64,000 bases of DNA, from contig QVRM01002205.1 in the NCBI GenBank assembly GCA_003439945.1, forward strand, positions 39,811 to 103,810, written 5' to 3'. The notes beneath the pieces were generated by a model. It saw only the letters and a list, made by a program, of their open reading frames with translations. It was not told where the DNA came from and made no database searches. The DNA is from Dermanyssus gallinae. Taxonomy: Eukaryota > Arthropoda > Arachnida > Mesostigmata > Dermanyssidae. This document shows positions 23,391 to 34,705 of the stretch, piece by piece (position 1 is the stretch's first letter; every line of letters begins with the position of its first letter). The position numbers and the translations under genes are program-made.

Positions 23391-23526
23391 TGGGCAATGA
23401 CAAGTACGACCAACAAATACAACCAGCAAGACGGGGGTTCGAACTTTCGATTGTTTTGGCCAATCATGGTTGCCATGGCAACGCTTCGTTTCGAACGGTG
23501 CGTCAGTCGCCTGAGCCACCGCTGCT
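23391..23526 (-). repeat. tRNA-derived SINE-like sequence
   Basis: On the minus strand the order is GCGGTGGCTCAGGCGACTGAC, where TGGCTCAGGCG fits the polymerase III A box, followed about 65 bases later by AGTTCGAACCCC, which fits the B box. The spacing is longer than in a tRNA and the sequence does not fold as one. It is therefore a SINE head or tRNA relic rather than a functional tRNA gene. Confidence 0.55.
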
Positions 23527-26499
23527 ACATACAAAACAATGTGGTACCGTAGTCATTTCGTCTCTTCGACACCGGGTCAATGTTGTCGCTGAGAGCCCGG
23601 GAGAGGGCGTCGGTATAGGACTCGTAGTCTGCATTCCCTGATTTCCTGACATCTGCAAAAGTAGAATCGGGCTTCTTCCTTTCCTTTTTGTCGTGACTCA
23701 CTCGTCCTAAGAATTTCCTTATAAGAGTGATCTCAGCAGTTGCCGAGATGGCCACTGCCGCTGCTTGGATGTTTTTGTCCTAAGGAAAGTACAAAGAGTG
23801 GTTGCTGACTTCGTTAGGACTTGACTGAACAACTCGTTTTCATTCACTTTGACGTAAAGGATCATCCTTGCATAGAGTGCTCGTGTTGAAGTTGGGGGGT
23901 CTTCAAACACGTCGATTGTGAGAATGTGTTGATTTTGTAGGAAGATAGCCTTCCCTTCTTTAAGTTGTGGCAAGTCCCCTTGTAGTCCGGGGAATTGGGG
24001 AACGAGTCGCTCTATAAGTATTCGCTTTTCTATAGCAATAGAGCTCTTTCTGGAGCCTTACCTCCTAAAGTGTTTGTCTTACTTAAGCGCAGCATAGGTG
24101 CACACATGCCACTTTCTTTGTACGAAGTCTGCGTATTGTCATTCGGTTAGCTTTTCTTTGAGGAGGAGGCCTTATATGTTTGCAGCTATGAATTTTTCTA
24201 GTGATGGGAGAGGAGAGAGCTCTGGAAGTGGTCACTACGTGTTTTTACGAGCCGTCCCTTTGTTGTAGTTGGGGTTAGACCTACGTGCCACACGCCGTAG
24301 TAAAAATGGCCTTGGTTATACCCCACGGGCTTGGACACACGCCGTACTCCAATGTTTTCATAGCGCTGATAGAACTGCAAAGGCCATAAAACGACCTTAT
24401 ATAAGCAGAACTTTCTTATATTATATTACAAAACATCTTACATATATTAGCAGAACAGGAACGGCGGACGCGCGCAAACTTGAAACATCTTCATTGCCTT
24501 TGACTGATCGATACGTTGCCCAATGATGAGGTACAAACCGATACATTTCGTCTACCACTTCTAATTTATAACCATTATAGACTTATAGCAAAAACCTAAT
24601 TTAAATAAAACATCGTAGTGTTGATGCCCTGCATAGTCACAGGAATGAGTCGTAAAGGCGTTCGGCCTTTACAGTCACAGGCACCCCGCAAAGGTATCGG
24701 GGCTTATATAAAAGCCTCGCTATCTTTCCTAAGTTGACTCAACAATGTCTCATTATTAACCTCAACAGAAAAGACAAAAGAACGGGCGCATACGTAGCAG
24801 TCATATGACATTGTTGCACCATAGCACCGCAATAGCACTATAAAGATAAATAACGCAAGAAGGTTGTCACCCCATTCCATTTGGCGCTTGAAATTGGCTG
24901 CAATTAGCAAAAATACAACGACGCGTACAGACACTGCATCTAGCGCCGGTTCACGAGATAACGTTGGTCAGACACGCTCACATAGCAACCGTACACTAAT
25001 ACACCTCTCCAATTATGTGAACAATTTGAATGCCAAGACAATGTAGCAATACTTCACAGTCAATAAAAACAAAAATTCAAAACTAACAGTACAAAAAAAC
25101 TTCATATCAACTTGAGTATGATGTGCGGGTCGCAAGGTTCTACATTTTTGGTCTTCGCTAGTGAGATACAAAATATCGCTGGTGATTAAATGTTTATAAT
25201 ATAACTACGGCGGACGGTTAATTGAATTGTTCTAGGTAAAAACTGGCCCTCTTGAGCGCTGTTTCACATTCTCTTTCTATATATATCTCATGTTTTTCCG
25301 TCACTGTCAATGTTGGCACTGATTTAGGCATTTCAGCCAAACATACGAACGCAGGAAGGATAGATAGATAGAAAAAATTGTCGTCGTCTCTGGAATCTGG
25401 GATGAACTTACCTTTGTAAGAGCTTTTATAAACAACAATTTTATAGATGTCACATGTAACGTGTCAATTATTTGAAAGCATGGTTCTTAGCCAAATGAGG
25501 ACTCCGTGCTATTCCCAGCTTGGTACATCACGTACTGAACCTGTCCTATGTAAAAAGGATAAGAATGGTGTTCTCCCAAACAAGAATAGCCCAAAAGAAC
25601 AAAAGATCAACGCACAGGGCAACACGGTGGCCGGGAGCTCCAAGGAGCAGGCGAAAAGCCAGTGCAATTATTTTTATGCTGGACTGCCAGGCTGTGTAGA
25701 ACAGTAGCGTACGACTTCTATTATCTACAAGTCATATCAACGTTTCTGCACGTTACGTCTGCCTTAAGGCCTTACGCGGTTCACACAGATATAACTAACG
25801 CTGTTGAAATGATTGTCGTTTGTTTTAGCTGCATTGTGCATAAGGTTCCTCCTAGTATAAGGTCTCAAACAAGACTATATTTTACTACAAGGCTATAAAA
25901 CACCTCAGGTTATGTATACCGGGGATTTAAACAAGGCTACCAAGTTGGGTGTCTTTTGAATGTTCCACGTCTTCCCTCTTAGTGGTCGAATGTGTCGACT
26001 GCATACTGCACGCATAAATGCCCATTATAAGTCGTGGCCCTTTGATAGAGAGATCTGGGCTCCACCACAAAGGGGTGGGCATTCGAACGTAGCTGGCGTC
26101 TAGCCCGTTTTGATGGTTTTCAGTTAAGGGACAGTCCCTAAACTTTGTTCACAAATTCAAGTATTTCCGCCTACGTATCCACTTCAATATAACCAGCTTC
26201 AATGCCCGCGGCGAGAAGATGCGACGGTCCCTTGATTACGGCCTGTGCTCGCCTCTAACTTATCAGGTAGAATTCGGCTCTTTCCGGACCCAAAAGTACA
26301 CCATCTTGGTGAATATTCCACGCCAACTTTGACGTGCAAATTTAAATATCTCTCGAACATCAAATCCAATTGTCTGAAGATCTTTTAAAAATACCTTCAG
26401 TTTAGTAGCGCGGCTAATTCAAAGCCAATTAAAAAATGGGTCCCGTGATAGGTGACTAAGTGGGCACGCGACAACCTAATGAATTTGCAGACAAAAGTG
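23527..26499. other. Unannotated stretch
   Basis: ORFs of 60-86 residues on both strands. Two minus-strand frames between 23,525 and 23,973 could be adjacent pieces of one decayed coding sequence, but I do not recognise it. No RNA genes or large repeats were seen. Confidence 0.4.
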
Positions 26500-26775
26500 A
26501 CTGAGCACTCGCTCTGAGCATATGGGACTAGTTCGCTAGTCATGGTTGTCATCTACTGGGTTATCGCCGGTTCGATCCCTGGCAGTGGTCGAATTTTCTT
26601 TGAGCAATGCTCACTGAGAATAGATGATAAACCATATACCGCTGAGGGTCGGCCAGCATGCTGCCACAAGGACTGTTTGGGAAACCCTAGATATCTCAAC
26701 GTGTCCGATCCTCGGTGCATTGACGTTATGCCTTACGGTGTTTCCAAGCCTGCAGGGGACGGAGGATAATCACCT
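26500..26775 (+). repeat. SINE-like repeat family 1, copy 3
   Basis: This is the best-preserved copy. A head with CTCTGAGCATATGGGACTAG precedes a perfect B box, GGTTCGATCCC, at about 26,570. The body GCTCACTGAGAAT...CCATGCTGCCACAAGGACTG is near 26,605-26,675. The end, CCAAGCCTGCAGGGGACGGAGG, corresponds to the tail of copy 2. This supports a polymerase III-derived SINE, present at least three times in the window. Confidence 0.7.
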
Positions 26776-27077
26776 TCTAAAAAACAAATGCTATGCCACA
26801 AATACAACATAACTGACTGCTTAGTCCAGAAGATACCCTTATTGGCACAATCGTTGGTGTGTGATTTTAACGCAGACTATACCCATAAAGAGTTTCGAAG
26901 GTATAGTAAAGGTTTGTCTTGTCTTTGAAGCTTGTGAGTGAAGAAGGTTTAGTAAAGTTCAGTTTTGTGCTTGAAGCTTGTTAAGTGAAGAAGATACAGT
27001 GAATATTACTACTGTGGAGAATGCATAAGTACGCAAGCCCTAAGGGCAGTCTAGGCTGCAATACACACACAGACACG

Positions 27078-27144
27078 CATATATATATATATATATATAT
27101 ATTGTTTTACAGATATGATTTCTCTCTTTCTCTCTCTCTCTCTC

Positions 27145-27194
<50 letters not shown>
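27078..27194. repeat. (TA)n, then (CT)n-(TA)n compound microsatellite
   Basis: A TA run at 27,079-27,102, a CT run at about 27,121-27,146 and a TA run to 27,194. Confidence 0.9.
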
Positions 27195-27200
<6 letters not shown>

Positions 27201-28218
27201 TGCAAATTATTACCACGACCAGCTGCTCGAGAAACACAACCGTTACTATCATCCTATCTAATCTAGCCACACGCATCTGTCGATTAGGGATAAGTTAACA
27301 ACGGTCGACTACAGATGTTAATTGAGTCGAGAGACGCATGTATCTCAAGTCAATATGCAATATATTAGTCGTCTTACTACCGGCCGCGGGCGGCAAACCA
27401 GCAGAAGCAGGACTGGTCAGAGTCATCTAACTACACTTCTAGCCGCCGTTATAGTAGTAGTAGTAGTACTAGTAATCCCTATGGCAGGTTCGAATGGTCA
27501 CGTTTAATTCAGGTTCTAACTAAATCATCAGCTGAACTCGTCGGTATTTAACCAAGTAGGAGGGGAGGGAGTACACTGGTTCTGCAAATTCGTTCAATAA
27601 GGCCAATTGTATCCTTCACTCAGTGCTGAATAAATAAATAACTAGACGCTAATCGTAGCCACGCCACGTGCAAAGCCACCCCAAATGCAACAACAATGCG
27701 GCAAAGTTAGGAGACGAGTGTTTGACTATGACAACCTCGCGCAGAAGAACTAAGTCAATGCTAGTTCACTTGACAATGAATCATAATGACCCATGATGTA
27801 TATATTACATTTGTACAAGCAGCAGACCCCTACCATGTCTCGAATACATGCGTATTCTGAGGAATTGCTTGCTACTACTACTGATTCTAGAGAGAGGTAC
27901 GCATGAGTCCGACTGACGCAAAGTATAAGCTAATAGTCAATACGCCCTGATGTATATATATTTTCCAGTGTCTTCCAGCACAATTGAAACATAAATAAAA
28001 AAATCTACTAAACACCGTTATGTAATATAAAGGATGTTGACGCACTCACAAGAGCGGGCAGACACAGGCAACAATCGCCTTTTTTTGCAAAATGTCCTTA
28101 ATGGTTACAATTGTTTGAAATTGTGTAATAATGAAAATTTCAAGCTCAATGAAAAATTACTGAAATTAAATAAATTTGCAGTCCGGAGAAGACGGTTCCA
28201 TAAAAAAGGAAAAAGGAA

Positions 28219-28261
<43 letters not shown>

Positions 28262-30429
28262 TACACTTATAAGGGCTTTATTATTGACTTGTAGTACACA
28301 TATAATTGAAATTACCATTAATAATAAAATACAAACTCTCTACAATGCTTCCGATAGATAAAAGTATGTGTAATGCCGTTAATTAATTACGTTGGACTGG
28401 AGTTCAAACATTAACTTAAAAGTTTGACCGTTTGGTATTTTATATAAAGGAAATAAAACTAACAGGATTGTAGAAAAACCAAGCGCCCGTCATTGTTATT
28501 TACTACGTTCTGATCTGAAAATTCGTTTGGTGTGACAATAGCTACCAAATTTCCATCAACTAAGTTTAACTTCCAGTGAACTACTACAGCAAGCATTCAA
28601 AGGTGACGTAGCAGTTAACTGTAGGATTTATTTTAGCACATTGGCTACAGCTAGTACTAAAACAATGCGGCACAGCTTCAAATCTAAGTTAGAAGTTATA
28701 ATGGTCAAAAACTTGTTAGCGCCGCCCGCTTGCCAAGGCTACCGGTGAAACCATCGGCTACTCAATTCCTCTTTAGATAAAAAAAATTTTAAGTAATCAT
28801 TCTAATTCCTTTAGGGTAAACACAAATGATGTCAATTGTAGCATATCAACTCTAGCCACTTGTTTCATTGTTCGTCTGTCTACAAGACTTATCTCTAGCC
28901 GCTAGTATCTATTTTTAGACGGTCCATGTAGGCGATTACCTAACGGGGTCCGTTCCGTCCACGCACGGAAGCAATGAACAATTTTGACCAGAGACCTCCT
29001 CCAAGAACATTTTGCGCAGTTGAGCAGAGTCTAAGAGAATAAAAAATAAATCAAAAGATACAAGATAGATAAGCGTCCACAGAGTATCAAGTGATAAATC
29101 GTTCGCAGACTCGTAGTCATATAACCAAATACGTTTTGCACTAAAGTGTCGTCGTTTTTGTTTTGGGTGCGCTTAGCGTACTAGTGGAAACGGTTTCGCC
29201 TCAACACAACGAGGTCACCGTACTCACGTAAACTGAATGGTCAGCAAGTATTCTTGTTATTTAGCCTATCACATACCTGCAGCGCTGTCATATGCAGAAC
29301 GCGGCGAACAGAAGATCATTATCCACTTGGAGATCCTGGCTTGGAATGTTTGGTGATTCGTGGTACGTTCCGTTGACACTTCACGAAAAAGCCATCACAT
29401 GCCACTCTACGATACTAAATAACGAAATAATATAGCAAACATTAAAAATAGAATATAGTAATCTCACACGTTCACTTATTTATGTGCTATATGCATAAAT
29501 AAGTGCTCCACACATACGCGCTTGTTTCTATTGATCTTCACTAGTTGTACTGGTGGCACCCGTGGTAGGGCATACTGTATGGGGCATACTTTCTTGCGTT
29601 GCGACCTGCTGTAAGATTTCGTTCTACTGTTACGCAGTACCGCAAGCAACAGCGACGGCGGTAACAGACGACAACACAGACAAATACACTCGAACTCTAC
29701 AATGCGCTAGTTTAGAGTTGCCGCTGATACGCGTGATAATCTTGATATCCAACGCCAGCCAGTTCCAATAGAGACTACTGTTGCACAGCGTGGCAGCTCT
29801 TTGAACTCGGCGTGTAGCATTGATCACAATCCAAGCTTGTTCGAGTGTAAAAAACGCAGCGAGAAAAAGTGAGAGAAATAAAGACAAGGCGCGATTTCCA
29901 CAGGCGCGATCTCCTAGGTGGACTGGCTAGGTGGCGATAGTTTGTCCAGCGGGCGCACCCACACGAGATACAACACATCAAGAGAAACGTCTACTGTCGC
30001 GTTGCGCGAACGCCAAAGGAAAGGCCAGTATTCCCAGCAGTAACAGCAGCTACTTGACTCTACGTGTTTGCTTCAGTACCGTGGCGTAACGCTCCGTTAC
30101 GGTTCCACCGTTACCAAGCTTGTGGTGAGAATCTATAGAATCTCTACCGCACTGCGCCGTCGACTTGCTATAGAGGTAATACCCACTACAGACCACCTCT
30201 TTGCTCTCTTGACCCAATGTAATAGTTGGAACTGCAACGTTTGTTTTTATTTGTTTAGAAGGACTAACTGGAAAATGCCACTTGCAAGCGCGGGCCGGTA
30301 GTAGGCTTCTAACCCACAAAAAGCCAGTCGTGTCCCAGTCCCCCGCTCTGACTGAGAACTGTTTGCGCATAGCATCAGACAGTCAGGGGAAGGCGAGTCT
30401 ATAACTCCCGGGTTTGTTCCACGGGAGGC
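27195..30429. other. Unannotated stretch with one (TA)n
   Basis: A TA run at 28,223-28,257 sits inside AAAAATTATATA...TATAATTATA. A 12-bp-arm hairpin CACTTATTTATG/CATAAATAAGTG lies at about 29,472-29,504. No gene domain is recognised in the short ORFs. Confidence 0.45.
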
Positions 30430-31473
30430 GCGAGCGAGTAAGCAGGGAGGTCATAATCTTCTTCTGTAGTATACTCTTGAACGCTTGTGTGAAGAAATAT
30501 GTTGATTCCATCATTTTGTTGATGTTGTCACATAGGTTAAAAGTTGTCATGTTTCATAAATGCTCCACTGGGTGTGTGCATTGCTCCGTTCTTGCTGGAC
30601 ACCTCAACACGGTGTGTTCCGCGTTGTTCTCGGGTCCATCGCCGCAGTAGACGCATGTGGGGCGGGGGGCCTTCCCGATAATAATCCATAAACAGGTAGG
30701 ACTGGAAGTTGCCGTTACCTTGGTGTAGAATGTGAGTTCTTCCTTCGGTCGATCTGGGTGGGGAGGCTGGCGCGTGCGGGCGCCCTGCTATAGGCTGTCC
30801 CATATGCTGTCGTTCCTTGTCTTTTTGGAGGTCGGGGTTATCCTATAAGCAGCGGCGCTTGGCTGCCTTCAGATCCCACCCCATCGTCCCGGCAAGAACG
30901 AGAGTCGCCGCTGCGCTAACCGTCCTGTACGTTGCGATTACCCTGAGGGCTCTGACCTTCTGGGCCCGACACAGGCGGGTCCTGTTCGCGGCGAACTCTA
31001 CTGTACAGGTAAGCCAGGCCGGAGCTTCGTACAGGGCAACTGACTCGGCCGCGGACATAATTATACCTCTTGCCGCGGTTCATTAGTGTTGGACATGAGC
31101 CGTGCAAAGTCGTTGGCAACCTTCGTTGTTTTCTCCGACAGCCGCCGTAAGTGTTCAGTGCCACGAAGACCCTTGCCTTGGGTAACCCCAAGGTACCTCA
31201 CGTTGTTAACAAGTGCAATCTCCTGGTATTCTAGGCGAAGATGGACGGCGAGACATTTTCTCCAACCCGCCAGGAGTATTGCCTCGCTCTTGGCAGGGCG
31301 AAAATCAGCCCCGCCTCTTGCATCCAGCGGGTGACGTCAGCGAGTGCCTCATTTGCACAGCTCTGCAGCAGGTCCGGGGTCCGAGCCTGGATAATTAGGA
31401 CAAGGTCGTCAGCGTAGACAAGAAGGTTAACCTCGGGGGAGGTCCCTCAGCCGCAACACGTCGTCGTAGGTTA
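30430..31473 (-). pseudogene. R1-like non-LTR retrotransposon, RT end and C-terminal zinc domain (decayed)
   Basis: Reading the minus strand, the reverse transcriptase YADDLVLI motif lies at about 31,417-31,395. It is followed by the thumb region (RYLGVTQGKG-like near 31,190) and a connector with RLCRAQKVRALRV and VLAGTMGWDL near 30,990-30,870. A CVYCGDGP...AEHTVLRC zinc motif (C-x2-C...H-x4-C) lies near 30,655-30,600. This order is characteristic of R1-clade and related jockey-group elements. Frame changes occur between these blocks, so the gene is dead. It continues upstream at 31,987-32,340 after an insertion. A functional element would reverse-transcribe its own RNA at a nicked target. 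Confidence 0.8.
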
Positions 31474-31986
31474 TAATCCAGAGCAGGGGAATCAGAAGTC
31501 AAAGCAGCATCTATACTTGTGAATACGTTGTTTCGCTGTTTTATTGTCACGAAGCCTACGGTGTACCTTCGTTTGTACAAAGCGATTGTGTTGTCCGAAC
31601 TTTTATACTGTTCAACCGTATGACATCTACATTTGTGTAAATACAAAGGTGTAATCGAAGGTGTACAAAAAAGATTTGTAAAGAGACTGCGCAGAAGATG
31701 TGACTTCAAAACAAACGATGTTGTACTACCGCTCTTAATAGACACATCCGGGAAAAAGACCGACCAGTTTTAGCTTAACTTATGGGCGCTAGTCTTATAG
31801 ATTATTTCTTTGATGTAGACCGAACAATCGCAGAAGCCAAATATTGTATGTGCCCAGATGCGTTGCAAGAACGGAGCACACTAATAATATGTTCGCGTGA
31901 CCAGAGATTGTCACAACAGGACGGCTGCACAGGCCCCGCCTGCAATCAGTCATTCCTTACCCCATAAACCTTTCTATTCTATTCTA
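31474..31986 (+). mobile_element. Nested fragment of another non-LTR retrotransposon
   Basis: This plus-strand piece interrupts the minus-strand R1-like RT between the motif that corresponds to PQGS-L and the YADD block. It encodes a thumb-like segment, YKAIVLSELLYCSTV, then IEGVQKRFVKRL (about 31,576-31,690). That pattern is typical of CR1/jockey-type elements after the polymerase core. A stop interrupts it. The right end has TTCTATTCTATTCTA, as expected for a short tandem 3' tail. It is 5'-truncated. Superfamily is inferred from these motifs only. Confidence 0.7.
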
Positions 31987-32340
31987 AGAATGGAGCGCTG
32001 TGGCAGCCCTGCAGTCATTATAAAACAGTTCCGTGGGACGGGATCGTCCTGTCATGTAACTTGTTGGATATAAACATTCGTAGGTACAAGGAAACATTTT
32101 TCCTTTAGAGAGTCTCCAGAATGGTTGTCCACGGAAGGCTGTTGAAAGCGTTTTTGACATCTAGAAAAATTGCGTCTTCTAGGCGGAGCTTCGCGGGGGA
32201 GTTCTACCTGTGCCTGGCTCCGCTTTATGGCGCCGACGGTTGAGCGGCCCTTGCGGAATCCGTACTGCGTCAAACAGCAGGTTGCTTCCGCCGCGAAGTC
32301 CCGGAGGCGTGCCTCCACGAGAAAGATCGTCTACTTGTTG
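31987..32340 (-). pseudogene. R1-like non-LTR retrotransposon, RT palm (upstream part)
   Basis: The minus strand encodes QYGFRKGRSTV (about 32,265-32,232), then after a frame change DVKNAFNSLPW, the first catalytic Asp region of the reverse transcriptase, and a MTAG-PQ-S-like turn near 32,005. This is immediately upstream (in element sense) of the portion at 30,430-31,473. The 5' end stops near 32,340, so endonuclease and ORF1 are absent. There are stops and frameshifts. Confidence 0.75.
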
Positions 32341-34545
32341 TGAAAGATGTCTCTGCCAGTACGTTCCGTTCGTGGTACATTAGCTTCAATTACCTCGGCG
32401 TTCCATCGAAGTCATACCCTTGTTTGACAGTAAACAAACCTCCTCCTTCAAGCTGCACACTGACACAACCGGCTCTGCAATTCACGACTGCAAACTGACG
32501 AGTGTAGTGAACAAGTGCTTGGACCTGTGAAAATTGGCCCTAGACCAATTGGGCGGCATTCCTGATTGGACGCATCAAAATCCACACACGGAATTAATTG
32601 CCTGCTGTGCGCAATTCCTCATACGCATCTAGTTGTTGTTGTTGTTCTCTAGCATTAATCTGATAATTGTTTACGCTTTCTAACACCATCAGCGGTATTC
32701 TCTGCCAGTTAAACTAGTCATATCCGTGACGGAGATTGTTAGCTCCCACATTCGTTTCTAATCAATCAATAAAGTTTTCTGCCTGGTCAGTTACACAATT
32801 ATCTGCCGTCCAGGTTGACACCAGCTCTAGGGCGTCTCTAGTCTTTAAGTCGACCTTTTTCTTTCTTCTCGGCCGATCCTGACTAATACTAGAGCGCTCG
32901 CATACTTGACCGTTGATTCCTTTTGTTATGTCCTTTAATTTGTGCAATCCGTTCTAGGCAATATTCACGAATATTTTGCCAAAGTATGCCACTGATCCCT
33001 CGACAACAACAGTTACATTTATCTCTCAGCGTCGCCATTTTCCATACGCTGCAAGTATAGGGAGAGGTATTTAGTTAAAGGCTACTTTGTATTCAGTAAA
33101 ACCACGAGTAGCTTCTAGCCCGTTCGGTGTGAAGTTGCAGAAAGAATCGATCCGCAATAATGCGTAGTCAGTAGATATCTTAACTAATTGTCACGGGATG
33201 ATGTCCGGCCAGTCTGACTGGAATGAAGGACTCAAGTACTTAGAGGCCCTGATGCGAGAACAGACGCACCTGAAGGAGGTTCGACGAGCGCGGCTAGCTC
33301 GCGTGGTCCCATCGCCTCCGGTTCAGTGCATGGAGGGCCAGGACGCGGTTGAGCACGAGAATCTCCCGTCCTGGCCTCGATGCACGGCAGACAATTCCAA
33401 ACGGGGGGGGGGGGGGGGTAGTGGGCATTACACGCGGATAGGATGGAGTCCAATACTCTCCGCCGGTGTCAAGTCCCACACTACCCGCCAACCACTTCGG
33501 CGGGTGTGCATAAATGCATTTTCTACCCCATAACAGAAAAAAAAAAACAGATATCTTAGCTAGGCAGGGGGAAAAGGGCAGTGTTTACAACAGCCGATAA
33601 GGTGCCACTCTGATAAGAATGAATAATAGTATAAATGCACTAAAATATTGCGAGCAAGCCGCTAACAATTAACTATAAACAGCACATCCATTTTACGATG
33701 CTCAGGGCAAAATGGCCGCGTAAAGGATGATCAGAAAAGGCTCAGTGTCTATTGATAACATGCGTTTCCGGAGAAAAGGAAAGGCGGACCACGTCGATTC
33801 CTCTCGTTATTTAGATACCAATTAGGTTAACCCGCCAAGCTTAGTTATGTTTATAAAAAAGTCATTGCTGATATCTACCCGAATCTGCACAGGTCTAGAG
33901 AAGGTTTAATATTGCAGCCTTTCATGAAGCATATACGTAGGCGGCTACGTTTAGGCAACCAAGAATCTAGCTTACGTTCTAGTAAGTACTTATAAGCCCT
34001 AGATGTCGCAGAGTGATTATTAAAAAAAGTAATAGAATCGATAGATGTCTTTGAACTTTGGAATTGTGAAGTTAAGTGGAACTTTTGATGTGACATAATG
34101 TGGCGAAATCGTGTCGTGAAGTCGTCGCCACTGGCGCCACCAGTAGGGACGCCAACAGTTTCATACCGCTCGGACACCTAGCTCGTCGGATACCAAAAGT
34201 GCGGATAGATCTGAACAGAACTACGGTTATGCGAAACTAAAATCGTACTCAAAAAACTAAAGGGGAGTGTGAAATAGTGTCATAAATGGTATAGTTGCAA
34301 AACCTACGTGTGGCATACAGATATATAGCACAGCGTCAACTTACAAATTGGATGACATAGTCTTACAGTTTAAATATTTGTTACAAGCGCACGCTAGTAG
34401 CGTCAATAGCGGGCAGAGGAAAAGCCCCGCGGACGCAAAGTTACAGGGCGAAGACTTTGAAGACGAAATCGGGCGCTTAAATACAAAGGCGACAGAATTA
34501 CAGGAGGAGACAAACAAACTCGAAACGAAGATGACGTCAAGCCCG
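32341..34545. other. Unannotated stretch
   Basis: A poly-G run of about 16 lies at 33,404-33,419, inside a 111-residue plus ORF (33,198-33,533) I do not recognise. A 4-copy GTT run lies at 32,634. No RNA or transposon motif was found. Confidence 0.4.
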
Positions 34546-34705
34546 GTGGCTTAAGTCTGCGCCTCTTAACCGGAGGAGACACATAGGTGCGCAGGTTTGA
34601 GCCCCACCGTTGCACATTTGTATTTATGGGAGCCCGTCTATGAAGCAATGTGAACAACAGTTCCGTGGACGTTAAATCTTGGCTGAGGGTCAGACCGAAA
34701 ACTTT
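34546..34705 (+). repeat. tRNA-like SINE fragment
   Basis: GGTGGCTTAAGTCTGCG resembles an A box and GCAGGTTTGAGCCCCACC a B box, with tRNA-like spacing. The ends do not form a proper acceptor stem. About 60 bases downstream, ACGTTAAATCTTGGCTGAGG plus CAGACCGAAAA repeats a sequence at 6,657-6,690, which suggests one SINE family with a tRNA head and a shared body. Confidence 0.45.
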
